Part shown: in pieces, positions 26,360 to 36,045 of the stretch | Layout: every line of letters starts with the position of its first letter | Numbering within the stretch: position 1 is the first letter of the stretch | Source: Afipia birgiae 34632 | GTDB taxonomy: Bacteria; Pseudomonadota; Alphaproteobacteria; Rhizobiales; Xanthobacteraceae | Length of the DNA: 64,000 nt | Assembly (NCBI RefSeq): GCF_000308295.2 | Contig: NZ_HG326654.1 | Span: 553,694 to 617,693, forward strand | Reading direction: 5' to 3' | Program-made: the position numbers and the translations under genes | The notes under the pieces: model-generated | What the model was told of the DNA's origin: nothing | Seen by the model: only the letters and a program-made list of their open reading frames with translations | Databases searched by the model: none

Positions 26360-27002
26360 ATGAACAGTCCACACTCCATCAAAACCCCAGCCGAGTTAAT
26401 TTCCGGTGATTTCACTGCCGCCGACGAGCCCTTTGGGCTTTTTGCGGTGTGGTTTGCCGAGGCGGTGAAGTCCGAGCCGAACGATCCCAACGCCATGGCG
26501 CTGGCGACCGTGGACCCGGACGGGCTCCCCGATGTGCGCATGGTGCTGCTGAAGGGTTTCGATACCGCCGGGTTCGTGTTCTACAGCCATACCGACAGCG
26601 CCAAGGGCCGCGAGCTCGCCGCCACCCCCAAGGCCGGACTGCTGTTCCATTGGAAATCGTTGCGCAGGCAGGTCCGCATCCGCGGCACCGTGAGCCGGGT
26701 CACCGACGCCGAGGCCGATGCCTATTTCGCCACCCGGCCGAAGCAGGCGCAGATCGGCGCCTGGGCCAGCAAGCAGTCGCAGCCGCTGGAAAGCCGGATG
26801 GCGTTCGAAAAGGCCATCGCGCTCAACACCGCGAAGTATGCCATCGGTGAGGTCCCCCGCCCCCCCGGCCTGGAGCGGCTGGCGCATCGCGCCGCAGGCG
26901 TTCGAGTTCTGGCACGACCGCCCGTTCCGCCTGCACGACCGCATCACATTCACGCGCGCCGCTCCCGATGCCGAATGGAGCAAGACACGGCTCTATCCCT
27001 GA
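26360..27002 (+). pseudogene. pdxH: Pyridoxamine 5'-phosphate oxidase, frameshifted near the 3' end
   Basis: PdxH oxidises PNP and PMP to pyridoxal 5'-phosphate with FMN. Residues 1-165 read correctly ([47 protein letters not shown]). At a run of seven C (26860-26866) the frame is lost. The expected ending ([14 protein letters not shown], then [13 protein letters not shown] and WSKTRLYP) is intact in the +1 frame and stops at 27002. Deleting one C restores a normal-length protein of about 213 residues; as written the gene reads to 27016 with an unrelated tail. It is either a sequencing indel in a homopolymer or a real recent loss of the FMN/PLP C-terminal segment. Confidence 0.9.
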
Positions 27003-27046
27003 CCGATATTTTGTAAACGCGAACGCCGAAGGCGAGACCCTTATCC

Positions 27047-27811
27047 ATGCCGACTTCAACACCTACCGATTCCAACGCGCCCAAGCGCACCTTGCTGCTG
27101 ACCGGTGCCAGCCGCGGCATCGGCCACGCCACCGTGATCCGGTTTTCCAGCGCTGGTTGGCGCGTCATCACCTGCTCGCGACATCCATTTCCCGAACAAT
27201 GCCCGTGGGGCGCCGGACCGGAAGACCATATCCAGGTCGATCTCGCCGATCACAACGACACCGCACGCGCCATCGATGAAATTCGCGAGCGGCTCGACGG
27301 TGGCGCACTGCACGCGCTGGTCAACAACGCCGCGATTTCGCCGAAGGGCAAGAACGGCGCGCGCATGGGCTCCATCGACACCGACGTCGATGCCTGGAGC
27401 CATGTGTTTCGCGTGAATTTCTTCGCGCCGATCATGATGGCGCGCGGACTGATCGAGGAATTGAAGGCGGCCAAGGGATCGGTGGTGAACGTCACGTCAA
27501 TCGCCGGCTCGCGCGTGCATCCATTTGCAGGTGCGGCGTATGCGACTTCGAAAGCAGCGCTCGCATCACTGACGCGCGAGATGGCCGCCGACTTCGGCCG
27601 CGTCGGCGTCCGCGTCAATGCGATTGCGCCGGGCGAAATCGATACATCGATCCTGTCGCCGGGGACGGACAAGATCGTGCACGAGCAGATTCCGATGAAT
27701 CGTCTCGGAACACCGGATGAAGTCGCGAAGATCATCTACGTGTTGTGCACGGAGACAAGCTCCTACGTGAACGGCGCGGAGATCCACATCAACGGCGGCC
27801 AGCACGTGTAA
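27047..27811 (+). CDS. SDR-family NAD(P)-dependent oxidoreductase
   Basis: A 254-residue classical short-chain dehydrogenase. The cofactor motif TGASRGIG lies at 19-26, NNAAIS at about 95-100, the catalytic Ser in VNVTSIAGS, and the YATSK (Y-x3-K) pair near 164-168. The C-terminal NGAEIHINGGQHV is the family ending. The substrate cannot be predicted. It starts with ATG at 27047, 45 bp after the end of pdxH in the same direction, so the two may be co-transcribed. It is convergent with ohr across a two-way hairpin. Confidence 0.92.
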   Translation: MPTSTPTDSNAPKRTLLLTGASRGIGHATVIRFSSAGWRVITCSRHPFPEQCPWGAGPEDHIQVDLADHNDTARAIDEIRERLDGGALHALVNNAAISPKGKNGARMGSIDTDVDAWSHVFRVNFFAPIMMARGLIEELKAAKGSVVNVTSIAGSRVHPFAGAAYATSKAALASLTREMAADFGRVGVRVNAIAPGEIDTSILSPGTDKIVHEQIPMNRLGTPDEVAKIIYVLCTETSSYVNGAEIHINGGQHV

Positions 27812-27820
27812 GAACACGCA

Positions 27821-27857
27821 AACGAAAAGAGCGGAGCCAAGGCCCCGCTCTCTCGTT
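27821..27857. terminator. Probable bidirectional terminator between convergent SDR and ohr genes
   Basis: Paired arms AACGA (27821-27825)/TCGTT (27853-27857) and GAGCGG (27829-27834)/CCGCTC (27845-27850) form an interrupted stem. An A-run at 27825-27828 lies on one side; a clear T-run on the plus strand is lacking, so strength is uncertain. Confidence 0.5.
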
Positions 27858-27873
27858 CGATTGACGCAGCAAA

Positions 27874-28299
27874 TCAGACGACAGTGATCTTGACGTCGAG
27901 GTTGTTACGCGTCGCGTTGGAATACGGGCAAACCTGATGTGCGGCGGCAACCAGCTTTTCCGCGTCGGCACGGGCAACGCCCGGCAGCGCCACGGCCAGC
28001 GCGACGTCGAGGCCGAAGCCGCCTTCCGAGCGCGGGCCGATGCCGACGTCAGCCGTCACCGTCGCATCCGCCGGTACCTTGACGCCGACTGTACCCGAGA
28101 CTGCCTTCATCGCGCCGATGAAGCAAGCCGAATAGCCGGCCGCGAAAAGCTGTTCGGGATTGTTGCCAGCCCCGCCGCCACCGCCGAGTTCCTTCGGGGT
28201 CGAAAGGCTGACCTGAAACGTGCCGTCCGTGGTGGAGGCTTTGCCATCGCGGCCTCCGGTTGCGGTGGCCTGGGTGCGGTAGAGAACTTTCGTGGGCAT
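27874..28299 (-). CDS. ohr: Organic hydroperoxide resistance protein Ohr
   Basis: A 141-residue Ohr/OsmC-fold thiol peroxidase that reduces organic hydroperoxides using lipoylated proteins. The reactive pair is C59 ([10 protein letters not shown]) and C124 ([11 protein letters not shown]); R17 and E50 of the active site are also present. The start ATG at 28299 has AGGAG seven bases upstream; an in-frame ATG seven codons earlier lacks such a site. It is divergent from ohrR, its expected peroxide-sensing repressor. Two palindromes in the spacer are likely operators. Confidence 0.96.
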   Translation of the reverse strand: MPTKVLYRTQATATGGRDGKASTTDGTFQVSLSTPKELGGGGGAGNNPEQLFAAGYSACFIGAMKAVSGTVGVKVPADATVTADVGIGPRSEGGFGLDVALAVALPGVARADAEKLVAAAHQVCPYSNATRNNLDVKITVV

Positions 28300-28380
28300 G
28301 GACTTCTCCTTGGGTTTCACTCGAGAGGCGGACCAGCAACCTTACGCTGCCTCCCGCCCGGGAACTGAACAGGACAATTT

Positions 28381-28457
28381 ATATCGTGCGCGATATAGTC
28401 GCGCAATATATATTTCACATAATAGCCCTGTAAATGCGTTGCGCGATTCAATCGCGC
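28381..28457. promoter_or_regulatory. Candidate OhrR operators in the ohr-ohrR spacer
   Basis: The spacer holds ATATCGTGCGCGATAT at 28381-28396, a near-perfect palindrome, and GCGCGATT-C-AATCGCGC at 28441-28457, a perfect one. Both share the GCGCGAT core. MarR-family OhrR repressors bind such symmetric sites between divergent ohr and ohrR genes; assignment here is by position and symmetry only. Confidence 0.6.
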
Positions 28458-28510
28458 GCGCCTTAAATAGGAATAGCGGTCCGCTCGCCGGACCAACTTG
28501 AGGAGTAGCC

Positions 28511-28969
28511 ATGGCCGCCCGCCTCACGGTGGACGATCTGTTGAAGATCGACAATTTCGTCTGCTTCGCCCTGTACTCGGCGGGGCACGCCTTCACGCGG
28601 CTGTACAAGCCCCTGCTCGACCCGCTGGGGCTCACCTATCCGCAGTATCTGGTGATGGCCGTGCTGTGGGAGAAGGACGGCAGAACGGTCGGCGAGATCG
28701 GTGAGAAGTTGTTGCTGGAATCGAGCACACTTACACCGATGCTCAAGCGACTGGAGACGGCGGGCATGGTTCGCCGGACAAGGGATCAAGACGACGAACG
28801 GGTAGTGCGAATTCAATTGACGCCAAAAGGCGCTGAATTGAAACAGAAGGCGGTCGAGATTCCGCAAGCGATCGGCTGCGCGACCAACATCACGGTCCCC
28901 GAAGTGATGAAGCTGACCGCCGATATCAAGGCGCTGCGTGAAAAGCTGCTCGCCGCGCAGGCGGCGTAA
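28511..28969 (+). CDS. ohrR: MarR-family transcriptional regulator, organic-hydroperoxide sensor OhrR
   Basis: A 152-residue winged-helix repressor. The peroxide-reactive C18 lies in [14 protein letters not shown], the hallmark of OhrR. A second Cys, C123, near the C-terminus suggests the two-cysteine mechanism in which an intersubunit disulfide releases DNA. The recognition region includes [19 protein letters not shown] and the wing [18 protein letters not shown] precedes the ATG. Divergent from ohr, so it probably represses both itself and ohr. Confidence 0.95.
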   Translation: MAARLTVDDLLKIDNFVCFALYSAGHAFTRLYKPLLDPLGLTYPQYLVMAVLWEKDGRTVGEIGEKLLLESSTLTPMLKRLETAGMVRRTRDQDDERVVRIQLTPKGAELKQKAVEIPQAIGCATNITVPEVMKLTADIKALREKLLAAQAA

Positions 28970-28971
28970 GC

Positions 28972-29844
28972 TTAACCCGCCTTGCGTTGACGCGCTGTCG
29001 AGCGGCCAGCTTTTTTTGCAGCACGCGGCGCCGGACGAGACGCGCGCGCCGGTCGCTGAGCAGGCGCCTTGCCCTTCAGGCTCTGCTTCAAAGCATCCAT
29101 CAAACTAATGACGTTGTCAGCCTTCGCAGGCTTCTCGGCAGACTTGATGGTCTTGCCGGATGCCTTTTGTTTAACCATTGCCTTCAGCGCATTTTCGTAT
29201 TCGTCCTCGAATTTGGAGGCGTCGAAGTTCGCCGCCTTGCTATCGAGAATATGCGCCGCGAGTTCGACCATGTCCTTCGAGATTTTCGGTGTCTTGATGT
29301 CGGCGAAGAAATCTTCCTCGTTACGCACCTCATAGGCATATCGCAGCGTGGTTGCGATCAGGCCCTTGCCGAGCGGCTCGATCGCCACGATGCGTTCGCG
29401 ATTTGACAACACGACGCGAGCAAGCGCCACGCGATCCTGATCCTTCATCGCATCGCGGATCACCGCAAAGGCATCGATGCCGGCATTACCGTCCGGAACC
29501 ATGTAATAGGGACTGTCCAGATATCTGCGGTCGATCTCGTCACGCGGGACGAAGTTGTCGATGTCGATGGTGTGGTTGCTCTCGAGCTGAACCGCTTCCA
29601 GTTCCTCTTTCTCGATCTGGACGTATTCGCCCTTGCTGACTTCGTAGCCGCGGCCCTTCTGTTCCTTCTCGACCACTTCGCCGGTTTCAGAATCGACCAT
29701 CTGCTGCTTCAGCCGGTTTCCGGTTTCGGTATTGATCATGTGAAAGCGGGTTCGTTCAACCGTGGTCGAGGCGGGATAGAGCGCCACCGGGCAAGTGACC
29801 AGCGACAGCTTCAGCGAACCCTTCCAGTACGCACGCGGCAACAT
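28972..29844 (-). CDS. ku: Non-homologous end-joining protein Ku
   Basis: A 290-residue bacterial Ku that forms a homodimer ring on double-strand DNA ends and recruits LigD. It opens MLPRAYWKGSLKLSLVTCPV, the invariant Ku start. The core reads KGEYVQIEKEELEAVQLES and LRYAYEVRNEEDFF, and it ends with a Lys/Arg/Ala-rich basic tail (about 245-290) used for DNA binding. The start at 29844 has GGAGG upstream; the frame extends eight codons further without homology. It is divergent from ligD with a 133-bp shared promoter region, the common two-gene NHEJ arrangement. Confidence 0.96.
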   Translation of the reverse strand: MLPRAYWKGSLKLSLVTCPVALYPASTTVERTRFHMINTETGNRLKQQMVDSETGEVVEKEQKGRGYEVSKGEYVQIEKEELEAVQLESNHTIDIDNFVPRDEIDRRYLDSPYYMVPDGNAGIDAFAVIRDAMKDQDRVALARVVLSNRERIVAIEPLGKGLIATTLRYAYEVRNEEDFFADIKTPKISKDMVELAAHILDSKAANFDASKFEDEYENALKAMVKQKASGKTIKSAEKPAKADNVISLMDALKQSLKGKAPAQRPARASRPAPRAAKKAGRSTARQRKAG

Positions 29845-29977
29845 CGGCAACCTCCAACTCAAACGCATACCTGTGACGGAACCTCAACAGAAACCGCAGG
29901 TTTTGGTTCCTGAACGACCGCCTGATGGCGCATGATACATCGTTCCGGGTTTATTGCACCGTTGGGAATGCCTCGCC

Positions 29978-32641
29978 GTGACCCAAAAGAAGCTTAAGGT
30001 TTACCGAACAAAACGTGATTTCACCAAGACGGCCGAGCCAAGCGGTCGCACACCCATCGCAACGGCCAAGGCACGCCGGTTTGTGATTCAGAAGCATGAT
30101 GCGACACGACTGCATTATGACCTGCGGCTGGAGTTCGGCGGCGTGTTCAAGTCCTGGGCCGTGACGCGCGGCCCTTCGCTCGACCCGAAAGACAAACGTC
30201 TCGCCGTCGAGGTGGAAGATCATCCGCTCGACTACGGCGATTTCGAAGGCACCATTCCCAAAGGCCAGTATGGTGGCGGCACCGTGCAGCTATGGGACCG
30301 CGGCTATTGGCTATCGGACGATCCTGAACGCGGTTTCAAAAAAGGAGACCTCAAATTCGCGCTGGAAGGCGGCAAGCTCCATGGCGAGTGGGTATTGGTG
30401 CGAATGAAGCATGACCGCAACGGCGGCAAGCGCACCAACTGGCTGCTGATCAAGCACCGCGACGAATATGCCCGCGAAGGCAAGGCGAACGATATTCTCG
30501 ACCACGACACGTCTGTCGCTTCCGGCCGTACGATGGCCGAGATCGCTGCCGGCAAGGGCCGGACCCCGACGCCGTTCATGACGGGCAAATCCAAACGCGC
30601 GGCTGCAGATGCCGTATGGGATTCGAACAAAGGCCTTGCGGCTGACGAGCGCGGCAAAAAAGGAAACGCCAGAACTTCAGCCACAAGAGAAAAGCCTGCC
30701 GCCAGAAACGCAAAACCCAAAGCGCGCGCTGAGAAACTTCCCGATTTCGTCGAGCCGCAGTTGTGCGCATCGGTCGAAAATCCGCCCTCCAGCAGCAACT
30801 GGGTGCACGAGATCAAGTTCGACGGCTATCGGGTCCAGATGCGGATCGAAAACGGCGACGTCTCTTTGCGAACCCGCAAGGGTCTCGACTGGACCGAGAA
30901 ATTTTCCACGATTGCCCAGCAGGCTGCGAAACTTCCTGATGCCATCATCGACGGCGAGGTTGTTGCGCTCGATCACGAAGGCCGCCCGAGTTTCGCCTCG
31001 TTGCAGGCGGCGCTGTCTGATGAGAGGACGGACAATCTGATCTTCTTCGCGTTCGACCTCCTCTTTGCGGGCGATGAAGACTTGCGCCGGCTTCCGCTAT
31101 CCGACCGGAAGAAACGGCTCCAGCTTCTGCTCGACGGCAAGCGAAAGCGCAATGAGGGAACCATCCGCTACGTCGAGCATTTCGAGTCCAACGGCAACGC
31201 CATCATGGAATCCGCCCGCGCGCTGTCGCTCGAGGGCATCGTGTCAAAGAAAGTCACCGCACCCTATCGTTCAGGACGCTCGGAGAGCTGGACCAAGGCG
31301 AAGGTCCGCGCCGGACATGAGGTCGTGATCGGCGGATGGAAAAGCAACGGCGGCAAATTCCGCTCGCTGATGGTCGGCGTGCCGCGAAGCGGCCACCTCG
31401 CCTATGTCGGCGTCGTCGGCACAGGCTACGGACAGGCGACGGTCAAGCGGATCATGCCTGAGCTGAAGGCCCACGCCGCCGCCAGAAACCCGTTCGGAGG
31501 CGAGAACGCACCGAAAAAAGACACTGATGTGCACTGGCTGAAACCTGAACTCGTGGCCGAGATCGAGTTCGCCGGCTGGACCGGAGACAACATGGTCCGT
31601 CAGGCTGCGTTCAAGGGGTTGCGCAAGGACAAGTCGGCCAGCGAGGTAACCGCAGACAAGCCAGCCAACACTCATGTCGCAACGCTGTCGGCAAAGACGA
31701 ACGGCAAGACTCCGGCGGCACCCGGCGCAGCTTCGCGTGGCGGCAACACCGTCATGGGCGTCACGATCTCCAATCCGGACAAGGCGATGTGGCCCGACGG
31801 CGGCGATGGCGCCCCCGTCACCAAGCTCGACCTCGCCCATTACATGGAGCAAGTCGGCGACTGGCTGATCGCGCATATCAATGGCCGGCCCTGTTCGATC
31901 ATTCGTGCGCCGGACGGCATCGGCGGCGAAACATTCTTTCAGCGTCACGCCATGGCCGGCATGTCGAAGTTGCTCGATCTCGTGAAGGTCTCCGGTGATA
32001 AGAAGCCATATGTGCAGATCGATCGCGTGGAAGGCCTTGTCGCGGTGGCACAGATCGGGGGGCTCGAGCTGCATCCCTGGAACTGCGCGCCGGACGAGCC
32101 CGATGTACCTGGGCGGCTGGTGTTCGATCTCGATCCTTCGCCCAACGTCGCGTTTTCTGCAGTCGTCGACGCGGCACGCGAGATGCGTGAGCGACTAACG
32201 GATCTCGGGCTGGAAAGTTTTTGCAAGACCACAGGCGGCAAGGGCCTGCATGTCGTCACGCCGCTGAAGGACGCCAAGAAGGACAAGATCGACTGGAAGA
32301 CAGCGAAGGCATTTGCGCAGGCCGTGTGCCAGCAGATGGCAGCGGACAGTCCCGAACATTACCTGCTCAACATGTCGAAGAAGCAGCGCGAGGGCAAAAT
32401 CTTCCTCGACTATCTGCGCAACGACCGGACATCGACGGCGGTTGCGCCATTGTCGCCCCGCGCACGCGACGGTGCGCCGGTGTCGATGCCGACGACATGG
32501 GCGCAGGTGCGCAGCGACCTCGATCCGATGAAGTATACGTTGCGCACCGTGCCGACGCTGCTCGCGAAGACGAAGGCATGGGCCAATTACGACAGTGCTG
32601 CGCGATCAATCAAGGCCGCAATTGCGAAACTTGCGAAGTAG
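29978..32641 (+). CDS. ligD: DNA ligase D (phosphoesterase-ligase-polymerase)
   Basis: An 887-residue multifunctional NHEJ enzyme. The N-terminal 3'-phosphoesterase domain (about 30-190) shows [20 protein letters not shown] and [13 protein letters not shown]. The central ATP-dependent ligase (about 255-560) has its adenylation Lys at K280 ([10 protein letters not shown]). The C-terminal primase-polymerase domain (about 590-880) has [21 protein letters not shown] (metal aspartates) and [10 protein letters not shown]. Together they trim, fill and seal double-strand breaks held by Ku. GTG at 29978 is favoured over TTG at 29954 because GGGAA precedes it at suitable spacing. All three domains are complete. 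Confidence 0.95.
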   Translation: MTQKKLKVYRTKRDFTKTAEPSGRTPIATAKARRFVIQKHDATRLHYDLRLEFGGVFKSWAVTRGPSLDPKDKRLAVEVEDHPLDYGDFEGTIPKGQYGGGTVQLWDRGYWLSDDPERGFKKGDLKFALEGGKLHGEWVLVRMKHDRNGGKRTNWLLIKHRDEYAREGKANDILDHDTSVASGRTMAEIAAGKGRTPTPFMTGKSKRAAADAVWDSNKGLAADERGKKGNARTSATREKPAARNAKPKARAEKLPDFVEPQLCASVENPPSSSNWVHEIKFDGYRVQMRIENGDVSLRTRKGLDWTEKFSTIAQQAAKLPDAIIDGEVVALDHEGRPSFASLQAALSDERTDNLIFFAFDLLFAGDEDLRRLPLSDRKKRLQLLLDGKRKRNEGTIRYVEHFESNGNAIMESARALSLEGIVSKKVTAPYRSGRSESWTKAKVRAGHEVVIGGWKSNGGKFRSLMVGVPRSGHLAYVGVVGTGYGQATVKRIMPELKAHAAARNPFGGENAPKKDTDVHWLKPELVAEIEFAGWTGDNMVRQAAFKGLRKDKSASEVTADKPANTHVATLSAKTNGKTPAAPGAASRGGNTVMGVTISNPDKAMWPDGGDGAPVTKLDLAHYMEQVGDWLIAHINGRPCSIIRAPDGIGGETFFQRHAMAGMSKLLDLVKVSGDKKPYVQIDRVEGLVAVAQIGGLELHPWNCAPDEPDVPGRLVFDLDPSPNVAFSAVVDAAREMRERLTDLGLESFCKTTGGKGLHVVTPLKDAKKDKIDWKTAKAFAQAVCQQMAADSPEHYLLNMSKKQREGKIFLDYLRNDRTSTAVAPLSPRARDGAPVSMPTTWAQVRSDLDPMKYTLRTVPTLLAKTKAWANYDSAARSIKAAIAKLAK

Positions 32642-32667
32642 CTGGATGCTGGGTAGTGGGATGAGTC

Positions 32668-33642
32668 TTAAAGCCACCGCTTCCATTTGAAGAACAGATA
32701 CGGCCCTATCGCTGCGATAAGCATTGCGGTCAGCGCTAGCGGATAACCCCAGGGATGCTCCAGCTCCGGCATCATCTTGAAGTTCATGCCGTAGATCGAT
32801 GCGATCAGCGTCGGCGGCATCAGCACCACCGCCATCACCGAGAACAGCTTGATAATGTTGTTCTGCTCAAGATTGACGACGCCGAGCATGGCGTCGAGCA
32901 CGAAGGTGATCTTGTTCGACAGATACGAGGCGTGATCGGTCAGTGATGACACGTCGCGCTGCAGGGTCTTGAACTGAGCCTTTTGCTCCTTGCTCCACCG
33001 CCCGGCGTCGGTCTCAACAGTCACGAAGGAAATCAGCCGGCCGATCGAGACGAGACTCTCACGGACCTTCGAGGTGAGGTCACCCTTCTTCCCGATAGTG
33101 AGCAGTATCTGCGAATAGGTGCGCGCGTGCCCGCGGTCAGCCGAAGGTTCGAAAATCTGCGAAGAAACCGCGTCCACATCCGCGCCGGCGCGTTCCAGGA
33201 TATCTGCGCAGCGATCGATGACACCATCGAGTAATTCCAGAAGAACGCCGTCTCCCGTAATGCTAGGCGAACAGGTCCGCGCAAGTTTCGCCGCGATCAG
33301 CGCGAATGGTTTTGGCTCATCGTAACGCACGGTCACGAGACGATGATCGGTCAGGATAAACGTCACCGGCGTGGTGCGCGGATTGCCCGAGTCAGTCGCG
33401 CACATAAGGGTCGCGGTCATGTATCGCGCATTGTTTTCGATATAGAGGCGGCTGGAAATCTCGATTTCCTGCATGTCTTCGCGGGTCGGGATTTCGATGC
33501 CGACCAGCTTTTCGACCGCCTTGTCTTCGCCGGGCGAAGGCGTCTTGAGGTCAATCCAGATCGCATCGGGCGGGAGCGCGTCAGCCTCGACCTTGTCGAA
33601 CTTCTTCAGGGAAGATGCAGTGGGGACGAAGACCGACAACAT
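32668..33642 (-). CDS. corA: CorA-family magnesium/cobalt transporter
   Basis: A 324-residue pentameric channel subunit. The N-terminal cytoplasmic alpha/beta domain is followed by a long stalk helix (about 205-255) and two C-terminal membrane helices. The signature YGMN (GMN selectivity motif) lies in ASIYGMNFKMMPELEHPWG between them. The protein ends in the basic FKWKRWL tail. It imports Mg2+ and possibly Co2+ or Ni2+. It is convergent with ligD, with a 26-bp spacer, and no M-box riboswitch was noticed upstream. Confidence 0.94.
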   Translation of the reverse strand: MLSVFVPTASSLKKFDKVEADALPPDAIWIDLKTPSPGEDKAVEKLVGIEIPTREDMQEIEISSRLYIENNARYMTATLMCATDSGNPRTTPVTFILTDHRLVTVRYDEPKPFALIAAKLARTCSPSITGDGVLLELLDGVIDRCADILERAGADVDAVSSQIFEPSADRGHARTYSQILLTIGKKGDLTSKVRESLVSIGRLISFVTVETDAGRWSKEQKAQFKTLQRDVSSLTDHASYLSNKITFVLDAMLGVVNLEQNNIIKLFSVMAVVLMPPTLIASIYGMNFKMMPELEHPWGYPLALTAMLIAAIGPYLFFKWKRWL

Positions 33643-34243
33643 AGACGACTCCCGGAATCTTTTGGCGACTAACGTGTCGTCGATCTTCCCTCAAAGCGCA
33701 ATCGTTCCGTTTCAGCGGCAAGACATACAACCGTCATGAAGGAAGACGCTGGGTCAAATCGACAGACGGCTTGAGCGATGTAGGGAATGACGAACCGGGT
33801 GCGGGTCGACGGGGGACAGCATCAGGAATAAAATCCAGATGCCCCGGCTAATCCAGACGAGGGCGGCGGCGATCCGCTGCATCGACGGCAGGGCAGACTT
33901 TTCCGCCGACGGACCGAAAGAGTTTGGCGGATAGATCAAAATGGCAGTGCACGATCCGTGCCTGGTGCGATTCGCCATACGATTTCGGACGCGCTCGGGG
34001 TGCGGCGGCTCACGGCCTCTGAAGGGCCAAATCCACAGGCCTGCCACGGTTTTGGGCACGCTCTGGTTTTTCCGCCCCCGCCCTGAGGCTCAAATGCCAC
34101 AGGTGACGTGCTGCATAGCAAAATTGCTCCCGAAGCGCTGGAAAAACGGCCCGTTTCGGCGCAAATAAGGGGTAACGAAATCGGAAGCATCTTCCGACTA
34201 GATTCGGTGTGAAGACACGCCCAGCGCCCATTGGAACTTCGGA
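33643..34243. other. Intergenic region corA / L,D-transpeptidase
   Basis: About 600 bp with no supported gene. Overlapping frames on both strands lack ribosome sites or family resemblance. A 42-codon minus-strand frame with a hydrophobic stretch lies at 33754-33882 but is weak. Promoters of both divergent neighbours are expected here. Confidence 0.55.
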
Positions 34244-34936
34244 ATGTCCTCGTTCGGCTCAAAAATTATCGTTCTCCTCGCAGGTCTTTCGCTTGCCGGC
34301 TGCATGCAGGCGACCTCGACCACTTACGAGAAGTCTCCGGAAGCCAGCCTGAAGCCTCGGGACAAGGAGCTTCTGGCCAAGGCGAAGTATGAAAAGGTCC
34401 CGGTCGCCGAGCCGTTCCGGCGCGCGATCGTGAACTATCATCGCAAGGAAACGCCGGGGTCCATCGTCGTGGATTCCGACAATCACTACCTGTACTACGT
34501 CCTAGATGGCGGCAAGGCGATCCGCTACGGCATTACCGTTGGCGAAGAAGCGCTTGCGTTCTCCGGTATTGCCCGCGTCGGCAACATGCAGGAATGGCCG
34601 AAGTGGACCCCGACTGCAGACATCCATAAGCGCATCGAAGGCCTGCCGCAGTCAGTGCCCGGCGGTCCTGACAATCCGCTCGGCGCCCGCGCGCTCTATC
34701 TCTATCAAGGCAACCGCGACACCCTGTTCCGCATTCACGGCACCAACCAGCCGGAATATATCGGCGCATCGATCTCGTCGGGCTGCATCCGCCTGACCAA
34801 CGAGGATATTATCGATCTCTACAGCCGCGCCAAGCAGGGCTCGGTCGTGGTGGTGCTTGATCCGAAGCAGGGTGACTCGCCCTACAACTCCAAGATGGCC
34901 CAGCAGGGTGCGGGCGACGGATCGCGACCGTTCTGA
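34244..34936 (+). CDS. L,D-transpeptidase (YkuD domain), predicted lipoprotein
   Basis: A 230-residue envelope enzyme. The signal segment SKIIVLLAGLSLAGC has a lipobox ending at about C19, so it should be a lipoprotein. The YkuD domain (about 70-205) contains FRIHGTNQPEYIG and SSGCIRLTNEDI, with the nucleophile at C181. It would make 3-3 peptidoglycan cross-links or attach proteins to the wall. A clear terminator follows at 34955. The preceding spacer is long, and the gene appears to be on its own transcript. Confidence 0.93.
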   Translation: MSSFGSKIIVLLAGLSLAGCMQATSTTYEKSPEASLKPRDKELLAKAKYEKVPVAEPFRRAIVNYHRKETPGSIVVDSDNHYLYYVLDGGKAIRYGITVGEEALAFSGIARVGNMQEWPKWTPTADIHKRIEGLPQSVPGGPDNPLGARALYLYQGNRDTLFRIHGTNQPEYIGASISSGCIRLTNEDIIDLYSRAKQGSVVVVLDPKQGDSPYNSKMAQQGAGDGSRPF

Positions 34937-34954
34937 TCGCTTAGCATTTGTCTG

Positions 34955-34984
34955 AAAAGCGCCGGCTGGTCCGGCGCTTTTTTA
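34955..34984 (+). terminator. Rho-independent terminator after L,D-transpeptidase
   Basis: Stem AGCGCCGG (34958-34965) / CCGGCGCT (34971-34978) with a 5-nt loop, then TTTTTT to 34983. A-rich flank at 34955-34958 would let it work for the convergent extensin-like gene, whose stop overlaps its end. Confidence 0.85.
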
Positions 34985-35983
34985 TTGCCGACTGGACTGG
35001 CGAGACAGCTTGCGGCGCGGCTTGGCGGGCGCCGCAGGCTTGTCGCCCTCGCCGCTTGAAGCCGCCGGAGATACATACTCTGAAGACTCGTCGGACTTGG
35101 CTTTCTCCTCGGCGGCGAGGCGCGGAGGAGCCTCCTCTGGCCGCACAGCCGGCATCAATGGCGCAACCGCCGGCAGCGGATCGTACACACCCCACTGGCA
35201 GAGCTTGTAGTTGTTGCGCCGCTGGGCGAGATCGAGATGGATGTGATCTTCGTGATACCAGTCCGAGCCTGGCCCAAGGACGGTGGTAAATCGCGCGCAG
35301 ACCGAGGCCAGCACCTTTTCACGGATGTCGCGTGACGCGGTGCGATCGGTCAATGACAGCGTATTGCCATTGGCGAATTTCATGCCGCGCAAGTCCAGCG
35401 CATTGGCGAGCCCGTGTTCGGAAAGCTTCGCATTTTTGACCCGATTGCGGCCACGGCATTCGAATGAATCGAAGTTATCCAGTTCGCTGATCGTGGTGCC
35501 CAGCGCAGACGCCAGTGGCACCATATCGGCCCGGACCCAGTCTGCGACCGCGGCAGCCATCGTACAGCGCATGATCGCGGCAGGCTTCAGCGTCACCCGC
35601 TGGGTCGGTGAGAGCACGATCGCCTCCAGCCGGACGAGATCCTCGCCACCGCATCCTCCGGGACCCTTGATGGACGGGATCGAGGGGGCAATGGCGATGC
35701 TCTCAGTCAGCGCCTGCCTGCAGGCCGAAAGTTCGGGCGGTTTGGCCTCTCCGGGCTGCGGCAAGCGTGCTGGCTGATCGGCTGTACCGCCCTCGTCCTG
35801 CTGCGCCTTGTCATTTGCCGGGGCTTCAGCCGGGCGTGGTCGCGGCAGCGGCACATTTGCTTCCACCGAAGCGGCGCAGGTAAGGATCCCCGCAAACGCC
35901 AAGATAGCGAGCACCGGCAGCCAGCCGTTGGCATACCAGTCAGAAGGCCATTTGCGGGCCGCGTGGTCCGCGCTAAAGTTCAT
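34982..35983 (-). CDS. Extensin family protein (ExtC-like C-terminal domain)
   Basis: A 333-residue protein with one N-terminal hydrophobic anchor (about 20-42, WLPVLAILAFAGILTCAAS), a Pro-rich linker and an extensin-like C-terminal domain (about 75-255). The domain contains CRGRNRVKNAKLSEHGLANA and SDWYHEDHIHLDL, the latter resembling the metal-binding His/Asp pattern of D,D-peptidase-related VanY/extensin folds. It is probably a periplasmic cell-wall-interacting protein; no activity is proven. A second low-complexity Pro/Ala/Ser/Lys tail ends it. Convergent with the L,D-transpeptidase gene. Confidence 0.88.
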   Translation of the reverse strand: MNFSADHAARKWPSDWYANGWLPVLAILAFAGILTCAASVEANVPLPRPRPAEAPANDKAQQDEGGTADQPARLPQPGEAKPPELSACRQALTESIAIAPSIPSIKGPGGCGGEDLVRLEAIVLSPTQRVTLKPAAIMRCTMAAAVADWVRADMVPLASALGTTISELDNFDSFECRGRNRVKNAKLSEHGLANALDLRGMKFANGNTLSLTDRTASRDIREKVLASVCARFTTVLGPGSDWYHEDHIHLDLAQRRNNYKLCQWGVYDPLPAVAPLMPAVRPEEAPPRLAAEEKAKSDESSEYVSPAASSGEGDKPAAPAKPRRKLSRQSSRQ

Positions 35984-36045
35984 TCCAATCCCTTCGGGGA
36001 GCCGATCACACCAACAAAAAGACCGTCTTCAGGAGGAAATACCGA

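Noticed and set aside
26372-26374. GTG start of the surface lipoprotein at 26374
   Set aside because: It would overlap the divergent pdxH start and add an atypical N-terminus; TTG at 26344 gives a more usual leader, though proof is lacking.
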